14,791 nt of DNA from the NCBI GenBank assembly GCA_025997655.1, contig BNUW01000059.1, positions 1 through 14,791 on the forward strand. The letters are read 5' to 3'. This document shows, one piece after another, positions 1-6,665 of this stretch. The notes under the pieces are model-generated. The model saw only the letters and a list, made by a program, of their open reading frames with translations. It had not been told where the DNA came from and did no database searches. The stretch comes from Spirochaetia bacterium. Lineage in GTDB: Bacteria > Spirochaetota > Spirochaetia > Treponematales > Breznakiellaceae. A program made the position numbers and the translations under genes. Each line of letters opens with the position of its first letter. Within the stretch, counting starts at the first letter, position 1.

Positions 1-19
1 GTTTCTCCTGTCCGGCTGA

Positions 20-48
20 ACTATAGCAGCTGTTTAAAAAAAAGTCAA
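20..48 (-). promoter_or_regulatory. sigma70-type promoter for a gene off the left edge
   Basis: On the minus strand a -35 box TTGACT (43-48) and a -10 box TATAGT (20-25) are separated by exactly 17 bp. About ten bases further on, AGGAG (5-9) has Shine-Dalgarno spacing for a start codon just outside the window. A minus-strand gene therefore probably begins immediately left of base 1. The rest of 49-239 shows no recognisable gene; it has only a weak bulged hairpin (85-92 with 105-111) that lacks a T-tract. Confidence 0.55.
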
Positions 49-239
49 TCCGTCTGTTTTATGGGGAAGATACAAACAGTTTTGCCAGGGGAATATAGAA
101 TTCGTCCCCGGTTATTTGCCCGTAACGGATAAGGGTGTATTTGCTAAAGCCGCTTCAAGTATCAATGTATATTAAATGGGCTATTTCTATTCCGGTCACC
201 GTATTGCTGTGTTTTGGCATATCGATGGAGGATGGTGTT

Positions 240-1394
240 TTAGTGTGCAAGCGCCGTAGCATCCATCAACATCTCTACCCGTCTTTTCAGCGCCCAGCAT
301 AACTTACTCCGCCGTTTGTCATCAATAACCACACTCTGTTTAAGCAATTCGCCGTATTCCTCATCAATACCCAGCAGCGCGGCAGGATTGAGCCAGTCAA
401 AGGAACTAACCAGCTTTATCTGATCCGCATGATTGGATTTAAAGGGTTTACTGGCAAGTTTATATGCAGGCGCTATGAGTTCCTCAACCTGGTCATGCCA
501 CATAGAGGTACCGCAGTCAAAGATCGGGGCGGACTCTATCCAGGCCAGGGTTTCGGCATTCCGGATGGCGCCAAAATTGTTGAAATGGCGATCCGTATTG
601 GCGATAAGATAATCCACGGCGATCATCCGATCCAGACTTTCCCGAATACCCCGGATGCCAAAGTTTTCACCGCAGCTTACATAGTGCTGATAATTGGAAA
701 AATGGTTGGGTTTCTTTTGGCTTCCGAATATACGCCAGGCGCTAACCAAATCCGTATTGGGGTTGATAAAATCTTCACAGGCGCTTAGGGGCTGCTCCCC
801 GTCCCAGGTAAGGGTGTAGGGAACATGGGGCACACCCAGCCTATCCATGATCCGTGACGCCAAAACCTCGTTAAAAGGCTCCTGATAATACGGCGGGCTC
901 CCCCCTTTAAGGAGGACCCGCTTTCCATCGGCGATAACCCACTTCTTTTTAAGCCAGCCGTCGGAAGTGTTATCCGGGGACATGAGGTTAAGTTCCCCGT
1001 CTCCGCTTGTCCTGCCGAAAAGGGCATTCCCCACATCTTCGGAAAAATCATTTTCAAAAAAATTGATGTCCTCCCAGGTAAGGGATTTTCCTTGCGGGCA
1101 TAGCCAATACTGGTCGGAGAGACTCAAGCCCAAACATTTTACCAGGAGTTCCCGGCTGTGCCTGACCCCCAATACGGCCAAAACATCCCGCAGCCCGGAT
1201 CGGCTTGCGGGGATCGCCCTGCCCAGCCACCAATCATTGAGCAAGCCCCGGTCTATACGTCCCTCCTGGTGGGGAACACCCACGGGCAGATGTTCCAAAT
1301 GATACACTTCGGGGATGCTGAGAATACCAATGGTAACTTCATCAATCTCTAGTGCGGCAACGGGGATAGTTTTGTGCATCAGCGTATAAAGCAT
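240..1394 (-). CDS. HipA/CtkA-like Ser/Thr protein kinase
   Basis: This 384-residue protein has a HipA-type kinase fold. Visible elements, numbered from the ATG at 1394, are: an ATP-binding lysine in RVLLKGG (K163); a helix C glutamate in QEPFNEVLAS (E172 or E176); the catalytic loop TDRHFNNFG with D268 and N273; and a DFG-equivalent metal-binding D293 in IFDCG. The first ~140 residues form the extra N-terminal region seen in CtkA-like proteins. The reading frame extends to a GTG at 1403. The ATG at 1394 is preferred because GGGG precedes it; a later ATG at 1379 lacks a Shine-Dalgarno. HipA relatives phosphorylate protein targets such as aminoacyl-tRNA synthetases and often act as toxins with a HipB partner. 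No HipB-like antitoxin gene adjoins this one, so the role is open. A TATAGT at 1402-1407 sits so close to the ATG that the mRNA could have almost no leader. Confidence 0.8.
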   Translation of the reverse strand: MLYTLMHKTIPVAALEIDEVTIGILSIPEVYHLEHLPVGVPHQEGRIDRGLLNDWWLGRAIPASRSGLRDVLAVLGVRHSRELLVKCLGLSLSDQYWLCPQGKSLTWEDINFFENDFSEDVGNALFGRTSGDGELNLMSPDNTSDGWLKKKWVIADGKRVLLKGGSPPYYQEPFNEVLASRIMDRLGVPHVPYTLTWDGEQPLSACEDFINPNTDLVSAWRIFGSQKKPNHFSNYQHYVSCGENFGIRGIRESLDRMIAVDYLIANTDRHFNNFGAIRNAETLAWIESAPIFDCGTSMWHDQVEELIAPAYKLASKPFKSNHADQIKLVSSFDWLNPAALLGIDEEYGELLKQSVVIDDKRRSKLCWALKRRVEMLMDATALAH

Positions 1395-1493
1395 TATCCC
1401 CACTATAGTCCATCCGCTTGATAAAGGGAACTGCCCCAGGCCAGCGCATACTTGCTAAGTAATATCCATCGTATAGATAAAGAATGAAGAAAG

Positions 1494-1595
1494 TCCACGG
1501 ATTACACGGATGAATGGAACCTTCGGTTCCCCGGATAAGATAAAGAATTTTGTATTCTATCCGTGTTCATCCGTACCATCCGTGTAATCCGTGGA
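1494..1595. repeat. inverted-repeat element with CCGTG core
   Basis: The 19-nt arm at 1494-1512 is the exact reverse complement of 1577-1595. Between the arms are a perfect 6-bp hairpin GGAACC-TTC-GGTTCC (1516-1530) and further copies of the ATCCGTG word (about 1559 and 1570). The block lies between the kinase gene and the transporter operon and contains no open frame of note. It looks like a small non-coding mobile or palindromic repeat. A related element is at 5265-5440. Confidence 0.7.
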
Positions 1596-1614
1596 TAAAA
1601 TCCTTGTTTCATGG

Positions 1615-1630
1615 AAAACCCGAAGTTCGG
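1615..1630 (-). terminator. weak terminator-like hairpin after the importer operon
   Basis: On the minus strand, just after the ATPase gene stop, CCGA-ACT-TCGG (1620-1630) is followed by GTTTT. The stem is only four pairs, so this is at most a weak intrinsic terminator. The long inverted repeat at 1494-1595, directly downstream, may also contribute to ending transcripts. Confidence 0.25.
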
Positions 1631-1663
1631 CCTACAAATATGAGTTTGCCCTGCCCGCAACCG

Positions 1664-2449
1664 TTAAATCGCATACTCCATCGGCGGCAGCATCGCGGCG
1701 ATAAATTCCCCCGCCCGCTTCGTGGTGTGTCCGCCGAAAATCTCCGCCGGGGTTCCGGTAGCGGCAATCTGTCCACCGTCAACAAACACCACCAGGTCGC
1801 CGATCTCTTTTGCAAACAGCAGGTTGTGGGTAACGATGATCATGGTGTTGTTTTCCTTCACCAGGGCGCGGATCACCTTGAGAACCTCCCGTTCAAGTTC
1901 CGGGTCAAGGGCGCTGGTGGGCTCGTCAAAAAGCAGCACGTCCGGTTTCATGCCCAGGGCACGGGCGATGGCGGCCCGTTGCTGCTGCCCGCCGGAAAGG
2001 GTCGCGGGATAGCAATCCTTTTTGTCAATGAGTTCTACCTTTTCCAGCAGGGAAAGCGCCATGTCACGCACCGTGTCCGGATGTTGTTTCAAAACCTGCA
2101 CGGGGCCTTCCATCACATTTTCCAGAATGGTTTTGTGGGGGAACAAATGAAAGCCCTGAAACACCATGCCCGTATGCTGCCGCAGGGTGAGAATCTCTGC
2201 GCGGCGGTGCAGCCGGTGGTGGAAAGGGGATTTTGCGTTTTGATCGTCAAAGGAAACCGCCGTATTGGCAATGCGAACTTCCCCGGCATCGGGTGTTTCC
2301 AACAGGTTGATACAGCGCAGTAACGTTGATTTACCTGAACCCGAGGGGCCTATCACGGCGGTAGTCTTCCCCCGTGGGGCGTGAAAACTTATGTCCTTCA
2401 GTACCTTTAGATCGCCGAACTGTTTACTGATGTGGGAAAGATGTACCAT
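1664..2449 (-). CDS. tcyC: amino acid (cystine-type) ABC transporter ATPase
   Basis: This cytoplasmic ATPase of 261 residues powers the adjacent importer. All ABC motifs are present: Walker A GPSGSGKST (34-42), Q-loop glutamine Q98, signature LSGGQQQR (151-158), Walker B VLLFDEP (171-177), D-loop ALDPE and switch histidine H208. The length is usual for GlnQ/TcyC polar amino acid importers. The frame is open upstream to 2548, but the ATG at 2449 is chosen: it begins the conserved first strand (MVHLSHISKQFG), is preceded by GGGGAG at good spacing, and overlaps the permease stop codon as TAATG, implying translational coupling. It is the last gene of the binding protein-permease-ATPase operon. 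The cystine assignment comes from the binding protein and the PLP enzymes nearby, not from the ATPase itself. Confidence 0.85.
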   Translation of the reverse strand: MVHLSHISKQFGDLKVLKDISFHAPRGKTTAVIGPSGSGKSTLLRCINLLETPDAGEVRIANTAVSFDDQNAKSPFHHRLHRRAEILTLRQHTGMVFQGFHLFPHKTILENVMEGPVQVLKQHPDTVRDMALSLLEKVELIDKKDCYPATLSGGQQQRAAIARALGMKPDVLLFDEPTSALDPELEREVLKVIRALVKENNTMIIVTHNLLFAKEIGDLVVFVDGGQIAATGTPAEIFGGHTTKRAGEFIAAMLPPMEYAI

Positions 2450-3129
2450 TATGCCGCTCCCCGGTTTTTTGACAGGGCCGATTCCAACCCACCCTGCGCC
2501 CAGGTCAATATGGTCGAGAAGGCCAGATAGATCAGCGCCGCCAGACAATACAGCAGCATGGGCTCGTAGGTTCGGGCGGCCACCCGTTGGGTAACCATGA
2601 ACATATCCACCACCGTAATATTTGCGGCAAGGGATGTGTCCTTCACCAGGCTGATAAAGCTATTGCTCAGGGACGGGACGGCAATGGCCAGGCTCTGGGG
2701 GGCGATGATGCGCCACAAAGAGCGGGGGCCCGTCATGCCCAGGGAAGCGGCCGCGTCCCACTGGCCCTTGGGGATGGCAAGAATGGAGGCCCGGATCGTT
2801 TCCGAACAATAGGCCCCCACATTAAGTGAAAAGGCAATAATGGCCGAGGGCACCGCGTTGAGCCGTATGCCGATACTGGGCAGCCCGTAAAACACGATGA
2901 ACAACTGAACTAGCAGGGGAGTCCCCCGGAAAACCCAAACATACAGTTCCGCGATTTTCTGCAGCAGCTTGTGTTTTGAAAGCCGCATGAAAGCCGTTAT
3001 GGCGGCGATCACCATGCCCGCCGCAAAAGACGCGACGGTCATGGGCATGGTCAACAGTAATCCTGCTTTGAGGATAGGCCACAGAGATTCGCTTATTATT
3101 TTTATGATCCGCGGCCAATCCTGCTCCAT
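2449..3129 (-). CDS. tcyB: amino acid (cystine-type) ABC transporter permease
   Basis: This inner-membrane permease of 226 residues belongs to the HisM/GlnP/TcyB family. It has hydrophobic segments near 20-48, 62-83, 92-118, 148-165 and 188-212, the conserved RGTPLLVQLF (68-77) and SLVKDTSLA (160-168) stretches, and the EAA loop region DAAASLGMTG (125-134), which contacts the ATPase. The stretch AARTYEPMLLYCLAALIY is reminiscent of cystine permeases as I recall them. One base separates its ATG from the binding protein stop codon, and it overlaps the ATPase start by one base. There is no clear Shine-Dalgarno of its own, so it is probably translated by coupling. Confidence 0.85.
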   Translation of the reverse strand: MEQDWPRIIKIISESLWPILKAGLLLTMPMTVASFAAGMVIAAITAFMRLSKHKLLQKIAELYVWVFRGTPLLVQLFIVFYGLPSIGIRLNAVPSAIIAFSLNVGAYCSETIRASILAIPKGQWDAAASLGMTGPRSLWRIIAPQSLAIAVPSLSNSFISLVKDTSLAANITVVDMFMVTQRVAARTYEPMLLYCLAALIYLAFSTILTWAQGGLESALSKNRGAA

Positions 3130-3130
3130 A

Positions 3131-3916
3131 CTACTTTACCGAAATGTCCTTGCCAAAGTACTTTTCAGAAATTGCCTTGAGGGTTCCCTCTTTCTGCAAT
3201 TCGTCCAGGGCCTTGTTAATGGCCGCCAGCAGTTCCGGCTGATTCTTGGCTATGATTGCCCCATTGGCGGTTATGTCGTCGGAAGTGGCGACGATCTTCA
3301 CCGGGCTTGCGGGATGCTGATTGGTGTAATCATAAAAGGTAACATCATCGTTAATGGTGGCGTCGGCACGGCCTGAGATAACAAGGTCCACGGACTGATT
3401 GAAACCATCGGTGCCCACAATTTCCGCGCCGTTTGACTCACCCAACTTTGCCCAGTTGCTGGTTACGGTCTGGGAGGATTTCTTGCCCTTCAAATCACTA
3501 AAGGCTTTAATATCCGTATTGTTATTGTGAACGATAAGCACGCCCCGGCTGTAGGAATAGGGGGTGGAGAAATCGTACTTTGCCTGGCGATCCGGATTAA
3601 TCCCCACTTGGTTGATCACCGTATCCCAGTGGCCTGAGTCAACACCGATGATGAGGGAATCCCAGCGGGACTCGACATGCTTTGCCGTAACCCCCAGCTT
3701 TTTCGCAATTTCCCGGGCGATTTCCACATCGTAGCCCACCAGTTCGTTGGCTTCATTGTGGAAACTGAAGGGCGGGTAGGTTCCCTCGGTACCGATGGTG
3801 AGTACCCCCGCCGCCTTGATCTTGTCGAGGCTCGATTCGGCTTGCTGTTGTTTCTTGCCCTTGCAAGCGGTAAACACCAAAGCAAATGCCACCAAAATAA
3901 CGATCAGCTTTTTCAT
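3131..3916 (-). CDS. tcyA: amino acid (cystine-type) binding lipoprotein
   Basis: This 261-residue family 3 solute-binding protein delivers its ligand to the adjacent permease. The N-terminus is a lipoprotein signal with hydrophobic residues 4-17 and lipid-attachment cysteine C18 in LVFTAC, which would anchor it in a membrane facing the periplasm. The mature part has the family hallmarks: GVLTIGTEGTYPPFSF (37-52), GYDVEIAREIAKKLG (61-75), R110 in INPDRQAKYDFS (expected to hold the ligand carboxylate) and D190 in ATINDD (expected to hold the amino group). Segments such as TSNWAKLGE and GTDGFNQSVDLVISGRAD closely resemble TcyA-type cystine receptors from memory. AAAGGAG stands seven bases before the ATG. 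Other polar amino acids cannot be excluded. Confidence 0.85.
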   Translation of the reverse strand: MKKLIVILVAFALVFTACKGKKQQQAESSLDKIKAAGVLTIGTEGTYPPFSFHNEANELVGYDVEIAREIAKKLGVTAKHVESRWDSLIIGVDSGHWDTVINQVGINPDRQAKYDFSTPYSYSRGVLIVHNNNTDIKAFSDLKGKKSSQTVTSNWAKLGESNGAEIVGTDGFNQSVDLVISGRADATINDDVTFYDYTNQHPASPVKIVATSDDITANGAIIAKNQPELLAAINKALDELQKEGTLKAISEKYFGKDISVK

Positions 3917-3964
3917 TCTATGCTCCTTTGTGATTCATCAAATAGATGAACCGGGTTAAAAATA

Positions 3965-3987
3965 ATTGAGACCAAAAATGTCTCAAT
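3965..3987 (-). promoter_or_regulatory. dyad before tcyA: terminator, attenuator or operator
   Basis: A perfect 8-bp inverted repeat ATTGAGAC / GTCTCAAT with a 7-nt loop lies between the PLP gene stop and tcyA. On the minus strand it is followed by TATTTTTAA, so it can be read as an intrinsic terminator of the upstream gene. The same bases also give a possible promoter, TTGAGA (3980-3985 region) then TATTTT after 16 bp, with the dyad placed across it as an operator would be. A second smaller dyad TTCATC-AAATA-GATGAA (3934-3950) lies closer to the tcyA start. Confidence 0.5.
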
Positions 3988-3997
3988 GGGTAACAAA

Positions 3998-5158
3998 TTA
4001 TGTGGCCTGTCTGGTACAGTACACGAGAGCCTGCTCCAGATCCGCAATCAGATCATCTATGTTTTCTATCCCAATCGAAAGCCGTATCAGGTTTGGTTCT
4101 ATCCCCACCTTTTTTTGCAGGTCCGCCGGAAAGGATTCGTGGGTCATGCTGGCGGGATGGCAGACCAGGGATTCCACACTGCCCAGGCTTACCGCCAGAT
4201 CAAACAGGGAAAGAGCCGCAATAAACCTGGCGGGATCGCAGCCGTCACTTAAAACCAGGGACAGTACCGCGCCGTTGCCGGCACTCTGAGCCGCCTGGAT
4301 ACGCCGCTCCTCATCCGGCACGGTGGGGTAAAAAACTTTTGCCACCCTTGGATGGGCCTGTAAATAGGCAACCACCGTATTGGTGTTTTTTTCATGCCGG
4401 TCCAGTCTGAGCGGCAGGGTCTTGATGCTCCGCTGCAGCATATAGCTGTCCTGGGGGGAAAGGCCATTGCCCAGGGTGTTTTGCAGGAACTTGAGCTGTT
4501 CCGCCAAGGCAGTATCGTTCACCAGCGCTAAGCCCGCCAGTATATCGGAATGTCCCGAATAATACTTTGTCGCCGAGTACACCACAATATCCGCGCCAAG
4601 CTGCAATGGTTTCTGGAAATAGGAGGTCATAAAGGTATTGTCAACAACAACGGTGATGCCCTTTTTGTGGGCCGCATCAGCAACCCTGCGAATGTCCGTA
4701 ACCTGCAACAAAGGATTTGAAGGGGTCTCGATAAAAACGGCCTTGACATCAGGGGTCAGGGCGGCAAAGTCAAGGGTGTTGAAATTGTCCACCAAATGAT
4801 ACCCAAGGCCGCGACGCTGAAAAAGATTCGATACATAGCGGAAGGTGCCGCCGTACACATTGTTGTTGAGCAGTATCGTATCACCGGCACTGAAGAGGTT
4901 GAACACCGCGCTGGTGGCTGCCATCCCCGAAGAAAACGCAAAACCATACCGGGCGTCTTCAAGCCGGGCAGCCAATTCCTCCAGGGCGTTCCTGGTAGGG
5001 TTACCGCCCCGGATATACATGTACCGCTGATAGTTCCCCAGCCCGTTCTGGGCATAGGTTGTGGAGAGATACACCGGCAGAACAACCGCCCCCAAGGCAT
5101 CTTTCAGATGCCCGGCTTCTGATTGGGGATTATGGATAACCATGGTATCGTACTTCAT
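3998..5158 (-). CDS. PLP enzyme, Cys/Met metabolism family (transsulfuration type), copy 1
   Basis: This 386-residue cytoplasmic enzyme has the full cystathionine gamma-synthase/lyase family fold. The Schiff-base lysine is K198 in YSATKYYSGHSD, the cofactor aspartate is D173 in VVDNTFMTSY, the phosphate-binding pair is in SSGMAA (76-81), and the active-site Y48-x-R50 precedes GNPTR. The C-terminal substrate segment reads SLGSVESLVCHPASMTH (324-340), with the glutamate found in cystathionine-handling members. The equivalent of the methionine gamma-lyase active-site cysteine (LYGCT) is a glycine here (VYGGT), so a typical MGL is less likely. The residue after Y-x-R is glycine (RGGNPT), where S or T is usual. 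Neighbours point to sulfur amino acids: the cystine-type importer lies just downstream and a paralogue just upstream. Sequence alone does not separate lyase, synthase or O-acyl-homoserine sulfhydrylase. Confidence 0.8.
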   Translation of the reverse strand: MKYDTMVIHNPQSEAGHLKDALGAVVLPVYLSTTYAQNGLGNYQRYMYIRGGNPTRNALEELAARLEDARYGFAFSSGMAATSAVFNLFSAGDTILLNNNVYGGTFRYVSNLFQRRGLGYHLVDNFNTLDFAALTPDVKAVFIETPSNPLLQVTDIRRVADAAHKKGITVVVDNTFMTSYFQKPLQLGADIVVYSATKYYSGHSDILAGLALVNDTALAEQLKFLQNTLGNGLSPQDSYMLQRSIKTLPLRLDRHEKNTNTVVAYLQAHPRVAKVFYPTVPDEERRIQAAQSAGNGAVLSLVLSDGCDPARFIAALSLFDLAVSLGSVESLVCHPASMTHESFPADLQKKVGIEPNLIRLSIGIENIDDLIADLEQALVYCTRQAT

Positions 5159-5194
5159 CCGTTCCGCTTCTCCGTTGACGACTATCTCCTACAA

Positions 5195-5223
5195 TGTATA
5201 TAGGTAAAATATGACAATAGCAA
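5195..5223 (-). promoter_or_regulatory. candidate promoter of PLP gene copy 1
   Basis: On the minus strand TTGCTA (5218-5223) and TATACA (5195-5200) are 17 bp apart, each matching four of six consensus bases. The expected transcript start is near 5188, about 30 bases before the ATG at 5158. GGAGAAG, slightly far upstream of that ATG, may serve as the Shine-Dalgarno. Confidence 0.4.
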
Positions 5224-5264
5224 CCACTCGTAAAAATGTCAAGGCCCCAAACCCCGTGGGCCCA

Positions 5265-5440
5265 GGAATTCTAAATTCGAAAAAACCACTTTTCCACCCA
5301 AAGAGTGGAAAAGTCGACCTCACAGACAGATTAACGGACAATCCTTATGATTTTCGCTTTGGATTCACCGGCAAGCTTGATAAGAACCTTTATTCCTTGT
5401 CCGTGTTGTCCGTGAGGTCTGTGGTTAAATTAGGAATTCC
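5265..5440. repeat. imperfect inverted-repeat element, second copy of the CCGTG type
   Basis: The ends are near-palindromic: GGAATTCTAAATT (5265-5277) against AAATTAGGAATTCC (5427-5440), one small indel apart. Inside, ACCTCACAGACAG..ACGGACAA (5318-5342) is the approximate reverse complement of TTGTCCGTGTTGTCCGTGAGGT (5397-5418). A perfect 10-bp hairpin (5288-5297 with 5305-5314, loop CCAAAGA) sits within the left half. The right arm shares CCGTGTT followed by a second CCGT with the element at 1494-1595. It lies between the two PLP genes and codes for nothing recognisable. Confidence 0.6.
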
Positions 5441-5453
5441 TTCCATTGCCCAA

Positions 5454-6587
5454 TCATCCCAACGCCTGGTCAAAATCGGCGATAAGGTCCTCAACATCCT
5501 CAAGCCCCAGGGAAATCCGTATCAGGGTATCGGTGATGCCCAGGCGTTCCCGTTCGGCGGGGGGCATGGAGGCATGGCTCATGCGTACCGGGTAGGTGGC
5601 GTTGGATTCCACACCCCCCAGGCTCTCCGCCACCACCGTGTACTTAATCTTGCCCAGGAAATCCAGGGCCTGCGCGGTGGTCTCCGTCTTAAAGGACAGC
5701 ACCGCCCCGGCGCCCGAGGCCTGCTTTTCGTGAATTGCCTTACCCGGATGCCCCTCCAGCCCGGGATAATACACCGCAGTCACCTTTTTATGGCTTTGAA
5801 GCCAGCGGGCCAGTTTAAGGGCAGATGCCTGCTGGGCGTCAAGGCGCACCTTAAGGGTCTTGATCCCCCGTATCACCAGCCACACATCCCAGGGCCCCGG
5901 CACCGCGCCGAAACTGTTCTGCAGGGCATACACCCGCTGCCCCAGTTCCTCGTTCCGGGTTACCGCCAGCCCCAGCACCACATCGCTGTGGCCCCCCAGG
6001 AATTTCGTCGCCGAATGGACCACGATGTCCGCCCCCAGTTCCAGGGGCCGCTGTATATAGGGGCTCATAAAGGTATTGTCTACTATAGATATAAGGCCGG
6101 TCTCACGGGCAATGGCCAAGCAGGCGGGTAAATCGGTAATTTTGAGCAGGGGGTTTGAAGGGGTCTCCAGATACAGCGCCTTGGTATTGGGTTTGATCGC
6201 CCGCCGGATATTATCCGGGTCCGCGGTATTTACCGCCGTGACCTCCAGCCCCCAGCGTTTATAGAAGGTATTGAGAATCCGGAAGGTACCGCCGTAGATA
6301 TCCTCCGCAGTGATAAGGTGATCCCCGGCGGCCAGAACCCCGATGACCGATGAAATGGCCGCCAACCCGCTGCCAAAGGCGTACCCTTTTGCCCCGCCCT
6401 CCAGGGTTGCGATCATTTCCTCCAGGGCTTTCCGGGTAGGATTTCCCGATCGGGCATAGTCAAATTCGGGGTGTTTGGTAAGGTCTGTCTGGGCGAAGGT
6501 TGATGTCTGTATTATCGCCGTTCCCAAAGCTCCGGTAGCGGGGTCCGATTCATGGCCGTTGTGGATAAGCAGGGTTCCTTGTTTCAT
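5454..6587 (-). CDS. PLP enzyme, Cys/Met metabolism family (transsulfuration type), copy 2
   Basis: This 377-residue enzyme is a clear but divergent paralogue of the 3998-5158 product. It carries the Schiff-base lysine K195 in HSATKFLGGHSD, D170 in IVDNTFMSPY, the FGSGLAA phosphate-binding segment (71-77), and a canonical Y44-A-R46-SGNPTR. The C-terminal segment SLGGVESNATYPVRMSHASMP (322-342) keeps the glutamate typical of cystathionine enzymes. The overall wording, including RGIKTLKVRLD and ITDTLIRISLGLED, resembles MetB/MetC/MccB proteins of Firmicutes as I recall them. The active-site cysteine of methionine gamma-lyase is absent (IYGGT). AAAGGA stands five bases before the ATG. It may pair with copy 1 as synthase plus lyase, or the two may work in opposite directions of transsulfuration; the sequence does not decide this. 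Confidence 0.85.
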   Translation of the reverse strand: MKQGTLLIHNGHESDPATGALGTAIIQTSTFAQTDLTKHPEFDYARSGNPTRKALEEMIATLEGGAKGYAFGSGLAAISSVIGVLAAGDHLITAEDIYGGTFRILNTFYKRWGLEVTAVNTADPDNIRRAIKPNTKALYLETPSNPLLKITDLPACLAIARETGLISIVDNTFMSPYIQRPLELGADIVVHSATKFLGGHSDVVLGLAVTRNEELGQRVYALQNSFGAVPGPWDVWLVIRGIKTLKVRLDAQQASALKLARWLQSHKKVTAVYYPGLEGHPGKAIHEKQASGAGAVLSFKTETTAQALDFLGKIKYTVVAESLGGVESNATYPVRMSHASMPPAERERLGITDTLIRISLGLEDVEDLIADFDQALG

Positions 6588-6619
6588 ACCATTCCTTTAT
6601 GTGAATAATTCCCTAAACA

Positions 6620-6648
6620 ATAGTATGGTATAAGGCGAAAAAGGACAA
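6620..6648 (-). promoter_or_regulatory. candidate promoter of PLP gene copy 2
   Basis: On the minus strand TTGTCC (6643-6648) and TACTAT (6620-6625) are separated by 17 bp. The predicted start near 6613 gives a short leader holding the AAAGGA ribosome binding site (6593-6598). This makes the gene independent of the Fic gene upstream. Confidence 0.4.
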
Positions 6649-6665
6649 GGGGGTACTACTATAAT

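Noticed and set aside
61..132. Small plus-strand frame of 23 codons near the left edge
   Set aside because: No ribosome binding site and no recognisable similarity; its length is within chance expectation.
1494..1595. Possible CRISPR array from repeated ATCCGTG words
   Set aside because: The words are irregularly spaced and arranged as inverted, not direct, repeats, with no unique spacers of constant length and no cas genes.
1550..2323. Long open frame on the plus strand opposite the ABC ATPase
   Set aside because: The minus strand encodes a complete ATPase with every ABC motif; the plus-strand frame has no recognisable domain and is a codon-bias shadow.
2450..2548. Upstream extension of the cystine-type ATPase by 33 codons
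   Set aside because: The extension lies inside the permease coding region, and the ATG at 2449 has a GGGGAG site and begins the conserved fold.
5211..6131. 306-codon plus-strand frame across the second PLP gene
   Set aside because: It runs through the inverted repeat and opposite an intact PLP enzyme, and its product is rich in His, Gln and Pro with no domain.
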